A stretch of DNA of 64,000 bases, taken from the NCBI GenBank assembly GCA_041651175.1, contig JBAZJT010000013.1:1-64000 (forward strand), given 5' to 3'. The notes under the pieces were generated by a model. It searched no databases. It had not been told where the DNA came from and worked only from the letters and a program-made list of their open reading frames with translations. This document shows, piece by piece, positions 1 to 7,840 of the stretch. The position numbers and the translations under genes are program-made. How positions within the stretch are numbered: position 1 is the first letter of the stretch; every line of letters begins with the position of its first letter. This DNA comes from Elusimicrobiales bacterium. Lineage in GTDB: Bacteria > Elusimicrobiota > Elusimicrobia > Elusimicrobiales > Elusimicrobiaceae.

Positions 1-1
1 C

Positions 2-118
2 AGAATTCTGCGCGAAGCGGAGGAAAAAGACACGGTAAAATCAATCAAAACGGGAGGCATGGCAAAAAATATCCCGACGGAGCCACGACGAGAGATTTCA
101 GGCTCATTATTCAATTAG
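2..118 (+). CDS. Possible C-terminal tail of an unidentified protein (cut by window edge)
   Basis: One forward frame is open from the window edge to a TAG and reads as a charged, protein-like tail of 38 residues ending in SGSLFN. No domain can be recognised in so short a piece. A second frame is also open past this point, so the assignment rests only on residue composition. The stop lies about 50 bases before the promoter-like TATAAT that precedes the FkbM-type gene, which fits the end of an upstream transcription unit. Confidence 0.3.
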   Translation, partial: RILREAEEKDTVKSIKTGGMAKNIPTEPRREISGSLFN

Positions 119-167
119 AAAATGCTGGGTCATCGCATCATTCAAACTGCGCAATGCAATTTTGTAA

Positions 168-173
168 TATAAT
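168..173 (+). promoter_or_regulatory. Candidate -10 box for the FkbM methyltransferase gene
   Basis: A TATAAT hexamer lies about 48 bases before the ATG at 221. No good -35 is visible at the usual spacing. Transcription starting about 7 bases downstream would give a 5-prime leader of about 40 nt that contains the ribosome binding site GGAG. Confidence 0.4.
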
Positions 174-220
174 GTTGTGTTGTTCGGGTGAAGCACGCGC
201 CGAATAATCGGAGACAGTTT

Positions 221-1057
221 ATGAAGATATTCCCTTTGTATTTGCTGTCCAACAGAATCAAGCATTTGTTTGTGCGGTGTTTTTGTCCCGACACGCATTT
301 AATTGCGGATTGCAGGAAATACGGCCTGAAATTCAAATTCCATGCGCTGGACGGCGTGGGGCGGGACATTTACTACAAATACGGCGTATACTCGGAAGAC
401 GATATAACGGAATTTTTGCTCAAAACGCTTAATATAACCGATAGTGATATTATTCTGGATGTCGGCGCAAATCTTGGATGGTATTCGCTGACGCTGTCCC
501 ATGCCGCGAATCCGGCGGTTTTCGCATTTGAGCCGGAGCCGCATAATTACCAGTTGCTTTCGGACAATATCAAACTCAACGGGAAAACCAATATACATCC
601 GCAAAACATGGCAGTGGACAAGACCCCCGGAACGAAAACTTTGTATTTGTACAAAAAATGCAATCTGGGGAGGCACTCGCTGATAAAGAGCCGTAAATCG
701 GTCGGCAGCGTGGAAGTTGAGGCAACAACCATAGACGCTTTCGCCGCCAGGCAGTTGCAGGGGAAAAGAATCAAATTGCTGAAAATAGACACCGAGGGCA
801 ACGAGCTTAACGTTCTGCTTGGCGCGAAAGCCACATTGCCGCAGATAGACAACATCCTTTCCGAGTTTTCTCCGGCCATAATATCCGGTTTGAATCAAAA
901 TCCGCGGGATTTTATTGATTTGCTTGAGCAGCAGGGATTCAAACCGTCTGAGATTTCAGACGAGGGCAGATTAACCGTTGCCGATATTCCCGCAATGCTG
1001 CAAAATCCCGCGAAGGCCCGCAATATTTTCTGGACAAGAAATCACCCCGCAACCTGA
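221..1057 (+). CDS. FkbM-family SAM-dependent methyltransferase
   Basis: Predicted 278-residue cytoplasmic methyltransferase, likely O-methylating a sugar or glycan. The FkbM hallmarks are visible: the SAM-binding motif DVGANLGWYSLTLS near residue 88, the acidic residue of FAFEPEP that follows, and the late FkbM signature KIDTEGNELNVL about two thirds along. The ATG chosen has a GGAG ribosome binding site 7 bases upstream; a GTG 33 bases earlier has none. A second methyltransferase and a polysaccharide deacetylase lie downstream, so a role in modifying surface polysaccharide is plausible. The gene is visibly more AT-rich than the glycosylation locus from 3.5 kb onward, suggesting separate ancestry. 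The acceptor substrate cannot be read from the sequence. Confidence 0.85.
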   Translation: MKIFPLYLLSNRIKHLFVRCFCPDTHLIADCRKYGLKFKFHALDGVGRDIYYKYGVYSEDDITEFLLKTLNITDSDIILDVGANLGWYSLTLSHAANPAVFAFEPEPHNYQLLSDNIKLNGKTNIHPQNMAVDKTPGTKTLYLYKKCNLGRHSLIKSRKSVGSVEVEATTIDAFAARQLQGKRIKLLKIDTEGNELNVLLGAKATLPQIDNILSEFSPAIISGLNQNPRDFIDLLEQQGFKPSEISDEGRLTVADIPAMLQNPAKARNIFWTRNHPAT

Positions 1058-1107
1058 CAAGACAGGGCATAGCATACACTTGCCTTACAAATAACGGTTC
1101 CGGCAAT

Positions 1108-1536
1108 TTGTCATGGTCGCCGCCGAATCCGGTGGGAACTGTAATAATGTTCGCGTCCAGCACATGTCCGTCCGGTTATCTCGCCGCCGACGGCGCGGAT
1201 ATTTCCACAACCACCTATTCCGCGCTGTTTGCGGTTACGGGCTACACATTCGGCGGCTCCGGCGGGAATTTCAGGACGCCCAATATGCAGGGCGTTTTCG
1301 CGCGCGGCTATGACGCGGCAGGCTCAACCGATACCGCCCGCGCATTTGGAAGTTTTCAGGAAGATGAGATAAAAGCACATGCGCACACTATAAATCTATA
1401 CAATCATGCCGCCGACGCTGGTGGTGGTACTCCAGCGTCAAGTTACGGCAGCGGAACTGAAAACACGACATCATTGGTCGGTGGCACGGAGACACGCCCC
1501 AAAAATATCGCGTTGCAGCACTGCGTCAGGTATTAG
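1108..1536 (+). pseudogene. Phage-tail-collar-like C-terminal fragment, copy 1
   Basis: The frame encodes a tail-collar-type domain (GTVIMFASSTCPSGYLAADG, a GGSGGNFRTPNMQGVFARG segment, then a His-containing AHAHTINL loop) and ends ALQHCVRY. It starts only at a weak TTG. The same frame reads on upstream as collar-protein-like sequence (CLTNNGSGNLSW) with no ATG before it runs into the preceding methyltransferase gene. The most economical reading is a 5-prime-truncated remnant of a longer fibre or adhesin gene, left by recombination. The first part is repeated at 3214-3417. Expression as a short protein is not excluded. Confidence 0.6.
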
Positions 1537-1644
1537 GGGTATCGGGTATGTAGACGGAATGAATTTTTTATCTCTTCCAGCAGGTAATATACGGTAATAG
1601 GGAAACATGCGTTTGCTGCAATCGTAATTCTGTCTGTTCCCGAG

Positions 1645-1847
1645 ACAAACCAGCGGATACGGTTAACCTGAATGTTTCAGTTGGTTGCGAGAACCGAGAC
1701 GAAAAAGCGCAGAATATTTGCGCATAAAATTTTCCGAGAGGCCTGTTGCCCTGTAAGGCAAAATTTAGAAGCAAAGATGAAGCGATTTTTTGGCGAATTC
1801 CGCAAGCCAACTGAAACATTCAGGTTAATGCCGGGACAGGTTTGTTT
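1645..1847. repeat. MITE-like palindromic element with inverted ends
   Basis: The left arm TTAACCTGAATGTTTCAGTT (1663-1682) is matched in reverse complement near 1808-1827, and the match extends inward through TTGGTTGCG/CGCAAGCCAA with one inserted base. Weaker complementarity (ACAAACC/GGTTTGT) continues outward, and patchy complementarity continues inward to a GC-rich centre near 1740-1760. The whole stretch of about 200 bases could fold into one long imperfect hairpin. Short open frames occur on both strands simply because the arms mirror each other. There is no transposase and no clear target-site duplication. It accounts for most of the gene-free stretch 1537-1901; the rest shows nothing recognisable except the promoter at its right edge. 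Confidence 0.6.
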
Positions 1848-1869
1848 AGATGTTCAAAAACGGTACAAT
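1842..1869 (+). promoter_or_regulatory. Sigma-70-type promoter for the 1902 methyltransferase gene
   Basis: TTGTTT and TACAAT are separated by 16 bases. The expected start near 1876 gives a leader of about 26 nt containing GGAGG 8 bases before the ATG at 1902. The -35 box overlaps the outer end of the palindromic element, so the element may have supplied the promoter. Confidence 0.45.
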
Positions 1870-1901
1870 GAGATTGTTCAGTGATGATGGAGGCGTACTA
1901 T

Positions 1902-2444
1902 ATGAATAAGCTGGATGTCGGATGTGGCAGGAACAAGCTTGCCGGTTATATGGGTTTGGATATAGCTGCGTTGCCAAGTGTTGACATAGTTCACGATGTC
2001 AATGTTACGCCATGGCCAGTTGCGGATAATTCATGCGATGCTGTTTGCATGCGGCATCTTATTGAGCATTGCGACAGCATCCCGCGCGTCATGGAGGAAG
2101 TGCATAGAATTCTGATTCCAGGCGGCATCGTTGAGATAGTAACGCCGCATTATACCGACACTATAAGCTGGAAAGACATCACGCACAAATGGCATTTAAG
2201 CACCAAATCCTTTGAATACTTTGAGCCGGACAATGGCACCAGCTACTACAGCAAAGCCAGATTTGAAACAGTTGACAGTTACGTTGAGCTTGCCAATCCT
2301 TTCAGATACGCGGGATTGGAATTTCTGGTAAATCTTCAGCGAAAAAGCGGGGTTTGGAGATTTTTCAGGCGATGGTGGGAATTATATCTCTGCTTTGTGA
2401 TTCGCGGCAAAACCATGCATTTCAAACTTAAGGCTTTGAAATAG
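1902..2444 (+). CDS. Class I SAM-dependent methyltransferase (Methyltransf_11-like)
   Basis: A 180-residue protein beginning MNKLDVGCGRNKLAGY, where DVGCG is the SAM-binding glycine motif at the extreme N-terminus. It is followed by the acidic GLDI strand, the PWPVADNSCDAVCMRHLIEH core typical of type 11 methyltransferases, and ILIPGGIVEIVTP. The ATG was chosen because GGAGG sits 8 bases upstream; an earlier in-frame GTG lacks a site. The protein lacks an N-terminal extension, so it is a compact single-domain enzyme. The deacetylase gene starts 3 bases after the stop, implying cotranscription and a shared role in glycan modification. The substrate is not deducible. Confidence 0.8.
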   Translation: MNKLDVGCGRNKLAGYMGLDIAALPSVDIVHDVNVTPWPVADNSCDAVCMRHLIEHCDSIPRVMEEVHRILIPGGIVEIVTPHYTDTISWKDITHKWHLSTKSFEYFEPDNGTSYYSKARFETVDSYVELANPFRYAGLEFLVNLQRKSGVWRFFRRWWELYLCFVIRGKTMHFKLKALK

Positions 2445-2447
2445 CTT

Positions 2448-3209
2448 ATGGTGTCTGTGCCTGTTCTGCTTTATCACTGCATTGCTCCTAACCGCGAGAT
2501 AACCCCTGCCGGTTTTGAACGGCAGCTTGAGTATCTGTCGTGCAACGGTTACCGCACTGTGCCTCTGCAAAATTTCCGCAAATTTTTGAATGGAGACATG
2601 TCTTTGCCGGCGCGTACCGTATTGATTACTTTTGACGATGGTTATGCGGACAACTGGATATGCGCATATCCTCTGCTTAAACGTTACGGTTTCACCGCCT
2701 CCGTGTTTGTCACAACCGGAAGAGTAATCAATGCTCCGGCGCGCAAAACCATTTCCGAAGGCGGACAGCCGCCGCCCTTCACAGGCCAGCATGCGGGGGC
2801 ATTCCTTTCGTGGGAGGAATTGCGCCGTATGGCTGAATCCGGAGTCTTTGAAATCGGCTCGCATACCCGAACGCACAATGATTTCAATAAACACAAAAGC
2901 TGGCCGGATATGCCCGCGGAACTGGTTGATTCCGCAAATGAAATTTTTGAAAAAACAGGGAATCGCCCCGACACATTGTCCTGGCCCTGGGGCTATTCCA
3001 CTCCGGAACTTGCGAAATGCGCGCTGGACGTCGGATACAAGATGGCATTTGCCGCAAAACCGGGATCCAACACGCCGCGAACCGATAAATTCTTTGTGCG
3101 CCGATTCACCGTAAGAATGGGGGATGTCAACTGGCTGGCGCGACGTCTCTGGTTATATAGCCACCCCTTGCTAGCTTCAGCCTACGGCTCCATGTACAGG
3201 ATAGTGTGA
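2448..3209 (+). CDS. Polysaccharide deacetylase family protein (NodB/CE4)
   Basis: A 253-residue CE4-type carbohydrate esterase. Motif 1 is ITFDDGYADNW, giving the catalytic base Asp and the metal-binding Asp. Motif 2 is GSHTRTHNDF, giving the two metal-ligand His residues. A WPWGYST segment matches motif 3 and its Arg equivalent region. It would remove N-acetyl groups from amino sugars in a polysaccharide or lipid-linked glycan, using a divalent metal. No signal peptide is visible, so it probably acts in the cytoplasm or on a lipid-linked intermediate. It directly follows a methyltransferase gene with a 3-base gap. A collar remnant begins 4 bases after its stop, so a recombination boundary touches this gene. 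Confidence 0.85.
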   Translation: MVSVPVLLYHCIAPNREITPAGFERQLEYLSCNGYRTVPLQNFRKFLNGDMSLPARTVLITFDDGYADNWICAYPLLKRYGFTASVFVTTGRVINAPARKTISEGGQPPPFTGQHAGAFLSWEELRRMAESGVFEIGSHTRTHNDFNKHKSWPDMPAELVDSANEIFEKTGNRPDTLSWPWGYSTPELAKCALDVGYKMAFAAKPGSNTPRTDKFFVRRFTVRMGDVNWLARRLWLYSHPLLASAYGSMYRIV

Positions 3210-3213
3210 TACG

Positions 3214-3417
3214 TGTCCGCCGCCGAATCCGGCGGGGACGGTGATGATGTTCGCGTCAAGCGCCTGTCCTGCCGGTTATCTCGCCGCCGACGGCGCGGAT
3301 ATATCCACGACGACATATTCCGCGCTGTTTGCGGTAACCGGCTACACATTCGGCGGCTCCGGCGGGAATTTCAGGACGCCCAATATGCAGGGCGTTTTCG
3401 CGCGCGGTTTCTTCTGA
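3214..3417 (+). pseudogene. Phage-tail-collar-like fragment, copy 2 (truncated)
   Basis: This is a near-copy of the first part of the 1108-1536 fragment, at DNA and protein level. It reads PPNPAGTVMMFASSACPAGY, then the GGSGGNFRTPNMQGVFARG block, and then breaks off into FF and a stop exactly where copy 1 continues with YDAAGS. It has no start codon or ribosome binding site. Differences between the copies are scattered and mostly synonymous, as expected for ordinary divergence. Together the two copies bracket the methyltransferase/deacetylase pair. Confidence 0.7.
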
Positions 3418-3489
3418 TAGCTTGGCCGGAAACCCGCGCGGGAAGATATTTCGCGCCGCCATTATGTAAAATATTAAAACTGCTTTTTT

Positions 3490-4833
3490 ATGGACACTCT
3501 GGATTCTCTGCTTATTGCGATGGACGGAGCCGTGCGCAAGGCTCCGGCTAAAGTGTTTTTTGCGGGATTTGTCCTTTGCGGGCTGTTTTTTATTGCGCTG
3601 ATGCCGCCGTATCAGACGCCGGATGAGCCGGCCCATCTGCTGCGCGCTTGTAGAATGCTGCAGGGGGAAATTCTGCCCGCCGCCGGCGCGCCGCACGGAG
3701 CTTTTGTGCCGGAGGTGAAGGCCGTATCCTATCTGCCCTGGCAGATGAATGCGCGGTTTTCGCTTGAAAAACTGCGCGAAATCATTAAAACCAGCCCGCC
3801 GCTGGACGCGCGGGCCGCCGCGCTGCCTTCCGCCGACCCGAAGGACGAGGCGGAAAAATTCTTCACCCCCACGCTTTACAGCCCGGCGGCATATGCGCCG
3901 GTTATCGCGGCGCTGGTTGCCGCCAAGCTGTTTTCGCTTTTGTCCGCGGCGGCGGTGTTTGCGGCGGGATTTGCCGTCGTCTCGCGCGCTTTCACGGCGC
4001 GGGAGCGGCTGCTTTACGCCGTCGCCGCTTTTCTGCCGATGAATATCCACCAGAGCGCGGCTTGCAGCGCGGACGGCGTGACGCTTTCACTGTCATTTCT
4101 TGCAACCGCGCTGGGACTGGCTATGTTTGCCTCGGACGAAGAGGGAAAGCCGCACGCGCTCTTCCTGTGCGTTTCGGCGCTGCTGGGGCTTTGCAAGTAT
4201 GTTTATATCGTCATTCCCTTCGCGCTGGAAACCGCATGGCTGCTGAAAGCGCCCGCAAAACGCATTGCGCGGGCGGCGGGGTTTGCCGCAGCCGTCATCG
4301 TGCCGGCGGCGTTGTGGGCGGCGGTTGTGAACGGATACATGCCGCATGTGGGTGTCCCGGCGGAGCAGGCCGGCAGGCTGCTGCACCCGCTGGCGGCGTT
4401 TGCGGCGGCGCTTAAAACCTGTTTCAGATGTTCGTATATGCAGGGGCTTATAGCGAATTTCGGCTGGTATGACGCGCCCGCGCCCAGATTCAACATACAG
4501 CTTTATTTCTGCGCGATGCTGATTACCGCCTCGGCTTATTCGGCGCGGGCGGCGCTGCCGCATCTGGCGGGCTGGGCAGCGATTATATGTCTTTACTGCG
4601 CGATAATGCTGCTTCAGATAATAGCGCCGTTTATAGGAGGCGACGCGCAGGGCAGATATTTCCTGCCCATGATGCCGCTGCTGCTGTTGTCCGTCCCAAG
4701 ATTTATAAAACTCTCCGAACGCGGCATGAGGTTGCTTTGCGCCTTCACCGCGGCGCACTGGCTGTATTTCTTTTTATACGCCTGCCTGTATTCCGCTGTC
4801 TGGAGCAGATACTGGTCCGCTCCGCTGCAATAA
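3490..4833 (+). CDS. Polytopic membrane protein, DUF2142-like (GT-C glycosyltransferase candidate)
   Basis: A 447-residue protein with many hydrophobic helices. The first helix is followed by MPPYQTPDEPAHLLRA, the loop characteristic of DUF2142 proteins, which sit in envelope polysaccharide clusters and are suspected GT-C enzymes using polyprenyl-phosphate sugars. The acidic pair in PDEPAH occupies the place of the GT-C catalytic acid. It is the first gene of a run of about 20 envelope genes and base composition becomes GC-rich here. The upstream stretch is AT-rich, with TAAAAT about 20 bases before the start. The sugar and acceptor are unknown. Confidence 0.75.
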   Translation: MDTLDSLLIAMDGAVRKAPAKVFFAGFVLCGLFFIALMPPYQTPDEPAHLLRACRMLQGEILPAAGAPHGAFVPEVKAVSYLPWQMNARFSLEKLREIIKTSPPLDARAAALPSADPKDEAEKFFTPTLYSPAAYAPVIAALVAAKLFSLLSAAAVFAAGFAVVSRAFTARERLLYAVAAFLPMNIHQSAACSADGVTLSLSFLATALGLAMFASDEEGKPHALFLCVSALLGLCKYVYIVIPFALETAWLLKAPAKRIARAAGFAAAVIVPAALWAAVVNGYMPHVGVPAEQAGRLLHPLAAFAAALKTCFRCSYMQGLIANFGWYDAPAPRFNIQLYFCAMLITASAYSARAALPHLAGWAAIICLYCAIMLLQIIAPFIGGDAQGRYFLPMMPLLLLSVPRFIKLSERGMRLLCAFTAAHWLYFFLYACLYSAVWSRYWSAPLQ

Positions 4834-4923
4834 TTGCCAACTGCCAAATGAAGGTTGCAAGAGGCCTGTCGGGTAACGCCGGCAGAAGCGACCGGGGCTG
4901 TTATAAATTTATACAATTTATCC

Positions 4924-6204
4924 ATGGAGACCATAATCCTTGGCGGCGGGCTGGCTGGCGTTTCGCTGGCCTGTTACCTGGACGGCAAATCCGTCATACT
5001 GGAAGCGGAGGACCGCGCCGGCGGCCTTTGCCGCAGCTTTCCATTCTGCGGCGGGTATTTTGACATAGGGCCGCATATACTTTTTTCCAAAAACGAGGCC
5101 GCGCTGAAGGAACTGCTGGCCTCGGCTGACACGGAGCGGCTGCGCCGCTCCAACAGAATCTTCCACAACGGGCGGTTTGTTAAGTATCCGTTTGAAAACG
5201 AGTTGTCCGCCCTTGCGCCGGAGGAGAGGGACCGCTGCCTCCGCGAATTTCTGGACAATCCCTACCGCGATTATCCGGCGCGGAACATGCTGCAATTTTT
5301 TCTTAAAACTTTCGGCGAGGGGATAACCCGCCTCTACCTCCAGCCCTATAACGAGAAAATCTGGAAATTCGACCCCGCATTCATGGACACGCAGATGGTG
5401 GAGCGCATCCCCCGCCCGCCGGACGGGGATATACGCAAATCCGCCGCCGGGGAGGCTACCGAGGGCTATCTGCACCAGCTTTATTTCAACTATCCGCGCG
5501 CGGGGGGAATAGAATCCGTAGTGCGCGGTTTCCTGGCGCGGGCGGGGGGGAAAACCTCGCTGCGCGCGCCGGTCAGAATCAAATCCGTCTCAAAATCCGG
5601 CGGGCAATGGGTTGTGGATACCGACTGCGGCGAGTTTCGTGCCTCCCGGCTGGTCAACTGCATGCCGCTGCACGAGCTTTTCAGGTATATTGACGCGCCG
5701 TCGCAGGTGAAAACCTCGCTGTCCGCGCTGAAATACAATTCAATACATATCGTGGTCCTGCGCGCCGGAAAAGACGGCATCGGCGATAATTTCGCCGTCA
5801 ACATAGCCGACAGGGATATAATTTTCCACCGGCTCAGCAGGCTTAATTTTCTGGGGGAGAAATACGCCCCCGAAGGCGGCGGCGCCGCGCTTATGGCGGA
5901 GATAACATTCCGTCCGGAAAGCGACATCGCCTCCTGGCCGCCGGAGCGGCTGATAGCGCGGGTGAAAGAGGATTTGGCAAAGCTCTCTCTGGCGGGCGAT
6001 ATTACGGACGCGGTTTGCAAAACCTTCAAGTACGCCTATGTCATTTACGATTTGGAGCATAAAAAGAACAAAACCGCGGTCATAGGCTGGCTGGAAAGCC
6101 AGGGCATAACCTGCTGCGGCAGGTTCGCGGAGTTTGAATATCTCAACATGGACGCCGTGGTCGCAAGCGCGATTGCGGCGGCGGGAAAACTATGCAAAAA
6201 ATAA
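4924..6204 (+). CDS. FAD/NAD(P)-dependent flavoprotein, UDP-galactopyranose-mutase-like group
   Basis: A 426-residue protein starting METIILGGGLAGVSLACY, an N-terminal dinucleotide-binding fold, followed by the second FAD motif RAGGLCRS and GPHILFSKN. The LQPYNEKIWKFDPAFMDTQM segment resembles members of the protoporphyrinogen-oxidase/UDP-galactopyranose-mutase-like superfamily found in polysaccharide clusters. It may interconvert or oxidise a nucleotide or lipid-linked sugar, but the real substrate is unknown. The start ATG has no ribosome binding site. A TATACA hexamer ends 8 bases before it, which would give an almost leaderless message. The next gene begins inside this one with a 13-base overlap. 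A second distinct flavoprotein of the same group lies at 11950. Confidence 0.75.
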   Translation: METIILGGGLAGVSLACYLDGKSVILEAEDRAGGLCRSFPFCGGYFDIGPHILFSKNEAALKELLASADTERLRRSNRIFHNGRFVKYPFENELSALAPEERDRCLREFLDNPYRDYPARNMLQFFLKTFGEGITRLYLQPYNEKIWKFDPAFMDTQMVERIPRPPDGDIRKSAAGEATEGYLHQLYFNYPRAGGIESVVRGFLARAGGKTSLRAPVRIKSVSKSGGQWVVDTDCGEFRASRLVNCMPLHELFRYIDAPSQVKTSLSALKYNSIHIVVLRAGKDGIGDNFAVNIADRDIIFHRLSRLNFLGEKYAPEGGGAALMAEITFRPESDIASWPPERLIARVKEDLAKLSLAGDITDAVCKTFKYAYVIYDLEHKKNKTAVIGWLESQGITCCGRFAEFEYLNMDAVVASAIAAAGKLCKK

Positions 6205-6887
6205 AACTGTCCGTTGTGATGCCCAGTTTCAATGAAGAAGGCGCGGTTCCGCTGATGATAGAGTCCATCAGGAAAAACACCGCGGATTACGACACCGAAA
6301 TACTGCTGGTGGACAGCAGCAAGGACCGCACCCCGGAAATAGCGGCGAAAATGGGCGCGCGCGTCGTCTCCCAGCCGCCGCGCGGCCACGGCATAGCGCT
6401 GCGGACCGCGCTGGAAAGCGCCTCCGGCGATATTATCATAACCTCCGACTGCGACAATACCTATCCGATGGAGTATATCCCACGGCTGGTCCGCCTTGTC
6501 TGCGAGGAGGGTTATGATATAGTCTCCTGCTGCCGGATGACGAAAGAGCTTGGCAAAGAAATGCCGGCAATGAACAAATTCGGCAACTGGATGTTCGCTT
6601 TTCTGGTGCGGACGCTTTACGGGATAAACGTTCATGATGTTACCACCGGCATGTTCTGCATGAAGAAAAACGTCGTCTCCGCCGTGCGGTTTGAGACGAA
6701 TTATTCGCTGCCTTGCGAGATAATAACCCGCTCCGTCCGAGCGGGGTTCAGGCATAAGGAGATAGAAATTCCCTACCGCCTGCGCGTGGGCGAGGTTACA
6801 CTCAACCGCTGGCGCAGCGGCAAGGCGTATCTGAAGTGCATTTTCAATTACAGGTTCGGCCTCGGCTTCAGCCCGGAGCAGTTATGA
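6192..6887 (+). CDS. GT2 glycosyltransferase, dolichyl/polyprenyl-phosphate-mannose-synthase-like
   Basis: A 231-residue GT-A-fold enzyme. It shows SVVMPSFNEEGAVPLMIES at the N-terminus, a DSSKDRT segment and TSDCDNTYPMEY, the latter carrying a divergent DxD-type metal site. The C-terminal part lacks membrane helices, as in soluble DPM1-like synthases. Such enzymes transfer a sugar from a nucleotide donor to a polyprenyl phosphate, producing the donor lipid used by GT-C membrane enzymes. It is surrounded by several of those, so a donor-supply role is a reasonable inference. The gene overlaps the flavoprotein by 13 bases and the following epimerase by 4 (ATGA). Confidence 0.82.
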   Translation: MQKIKLSVVMPSFNEEGAVPLMIESIRKNTADYDTEILLVDSSKDRTPEIAAKMGARVVSQPPRGHGIALRTALESASGDIIITSDCDNTYPMEYIPRLVRLVCEEGYDIVSCCRMTKELGKEMPAMNKFGNWMFAFLVRTLYGINVHDVTTGMFCMKKNVVSAVRFETNYSLPCEIITRSVRAGFRHKEIEIPYRLRVGEVTLNRWRSGKAYLKCIFNYRFGLGFSPEQL

Positions 6888-7840
6888 AAATACTGGTTAC
6901 CGGCGGTGCGGGCTTTATCGGCAGCCATGTTTCGGACAGGCTGCTGGAGGCCGGGCATTCAGTCGTCTGCGCGGACGATTTGAGTCTGGGCCGCAAAACC
7001 AATATCGCGGCCTGTCTGGGCAATGCGCGCTTTGAGTTTGTAAAGGCGGATGTTTCGCGTCCCGCCGCGCTGCGGCGGATATTCGCCGCGCATAAGTTCG
7101 GCTGCGTTTTCCATCTGGCCGCAAATTCCGACATTCAGGCCGGAATAAAAGATCCCGGCATAGACATGCGCCGCACCTTCGCCACCACCTCCGCCCTGCT
7201 GGAAGCCATGCGCGCGCGCGGCGTCAAGCAGCTTGTTTTTGCCTCCACCTCGGCGGTGTACGGCGAGGCGGACCGGCCCATGGCCGAGGATTGCGGCCCG
7301 CTGGTTCCGGTTTCGCATTACGGCGCGGCAAAGCTGGCCTCCGAGGCGTGGATTTCCTCCTACTGCGCCAATTGCGGAATAAAAAGCTGGATAGTGCGTT
7401 TTCCCAATGTGGTTGGCGCGCGCGCCACTCACGGGGTGATATTTGATTTCGTCAACCGCCTGCGCGGGAATCCGCGCAGACTGCTTATTCTGGGAGACGG
7501 GAAACAGCGCAAGCCGTATCTGCATGTAAGCGACGTCGTCTCCGGCATGATTTTTGTCTGGAAAAACGCGAAGGAAAATTTCAACCTCTATAATCTTGCC
7601 GGAAGCGGCGCGACGACAGTGGATAAAATCGCGCGGTTTACCGCCGCCGCGATGAAGCTTGGCGGAGTAAAATTCAGCTACACCGGCGGCGCGCGCGGCT
7701 GGCAGGGCGATGTGCCGCGTTTTGACTATGACACCGCAAAACTCCGCCGGCTGGGGTGGAAAGCCGCGCTGGATTCGGATTCCGCCGTCAGGCTCGCCGC
7801 ATGCGAAATAGCCGGCGGCGCAAAGCATTGCTCCAGATGA
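6884..7840 (+). CDS. NAD-dependent nucleotide-sugar epimerase/dehydratase (extended SDR)
   Basis: A 318-residue extended short-chain dehydrogenase. Visible are the NAD motif TGGAGFIGSH, the catalytic Ser of FASTSAVYGE and the YxxxK pair in SHYGAAKLASEAW. The protein length and the FHLAANSD segment fit UDP-glucose 4-epimerase-like or dTDP-glucose dehydratase-like enzymes. The exact nucleotide sugar cannot be fixed. Translational coupling is suggested by ATGA overlaps at both ends, with the GT2 gene before and the nucleotidyltransferase-phosphatase fusion after. An upstream in-frame Met would lie inside the GT2 gene and is less likely. Confidence 0.87.
   Translation: MKILVTGGAGFIGSHVSDRLLEAGHSVVCADDLSLGRKTNIAACLGNARFEFVKADVSRPAALRRIFAAHKFGCVFHLAANSDIQAGIKDPGIDMRRTFATTSALLEAMRARGVKQLVFASTSAVYGEADRPMAEDCGPLVPVSHYGAAKLASEAWISSYCANCGIKSWIVRFPNVVGARATHGVIFDFVNRLRGNPRRLLILGDGKQRKPYLHVSDVVSGMIFVWKNAKENFNLYNLAGSGATTVDKIARFTAAAMKLGGVKFSYTGGARGWQGDVPRFDYDTAKLRRLGWKAALDSDSAVRLAACEIAGGAKHCSR

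Noticed and set aside
1568..1884. Open frames on both strands inside the palindromic element (both beginning MFQL and sharing PTETFRL)
   Set aside because: They mirror each other because the arms are inverted repeats. No ribosome binding sites or domain similarity were seen.
1108..3417. Diversity-generating retroelement (two collar-type repeats as template and variable copies)
   Set aside because: Differences between the copies are scattered over all bases and mostly synonymous, not confined to adenines, and no reverse transcriptase is in the window.
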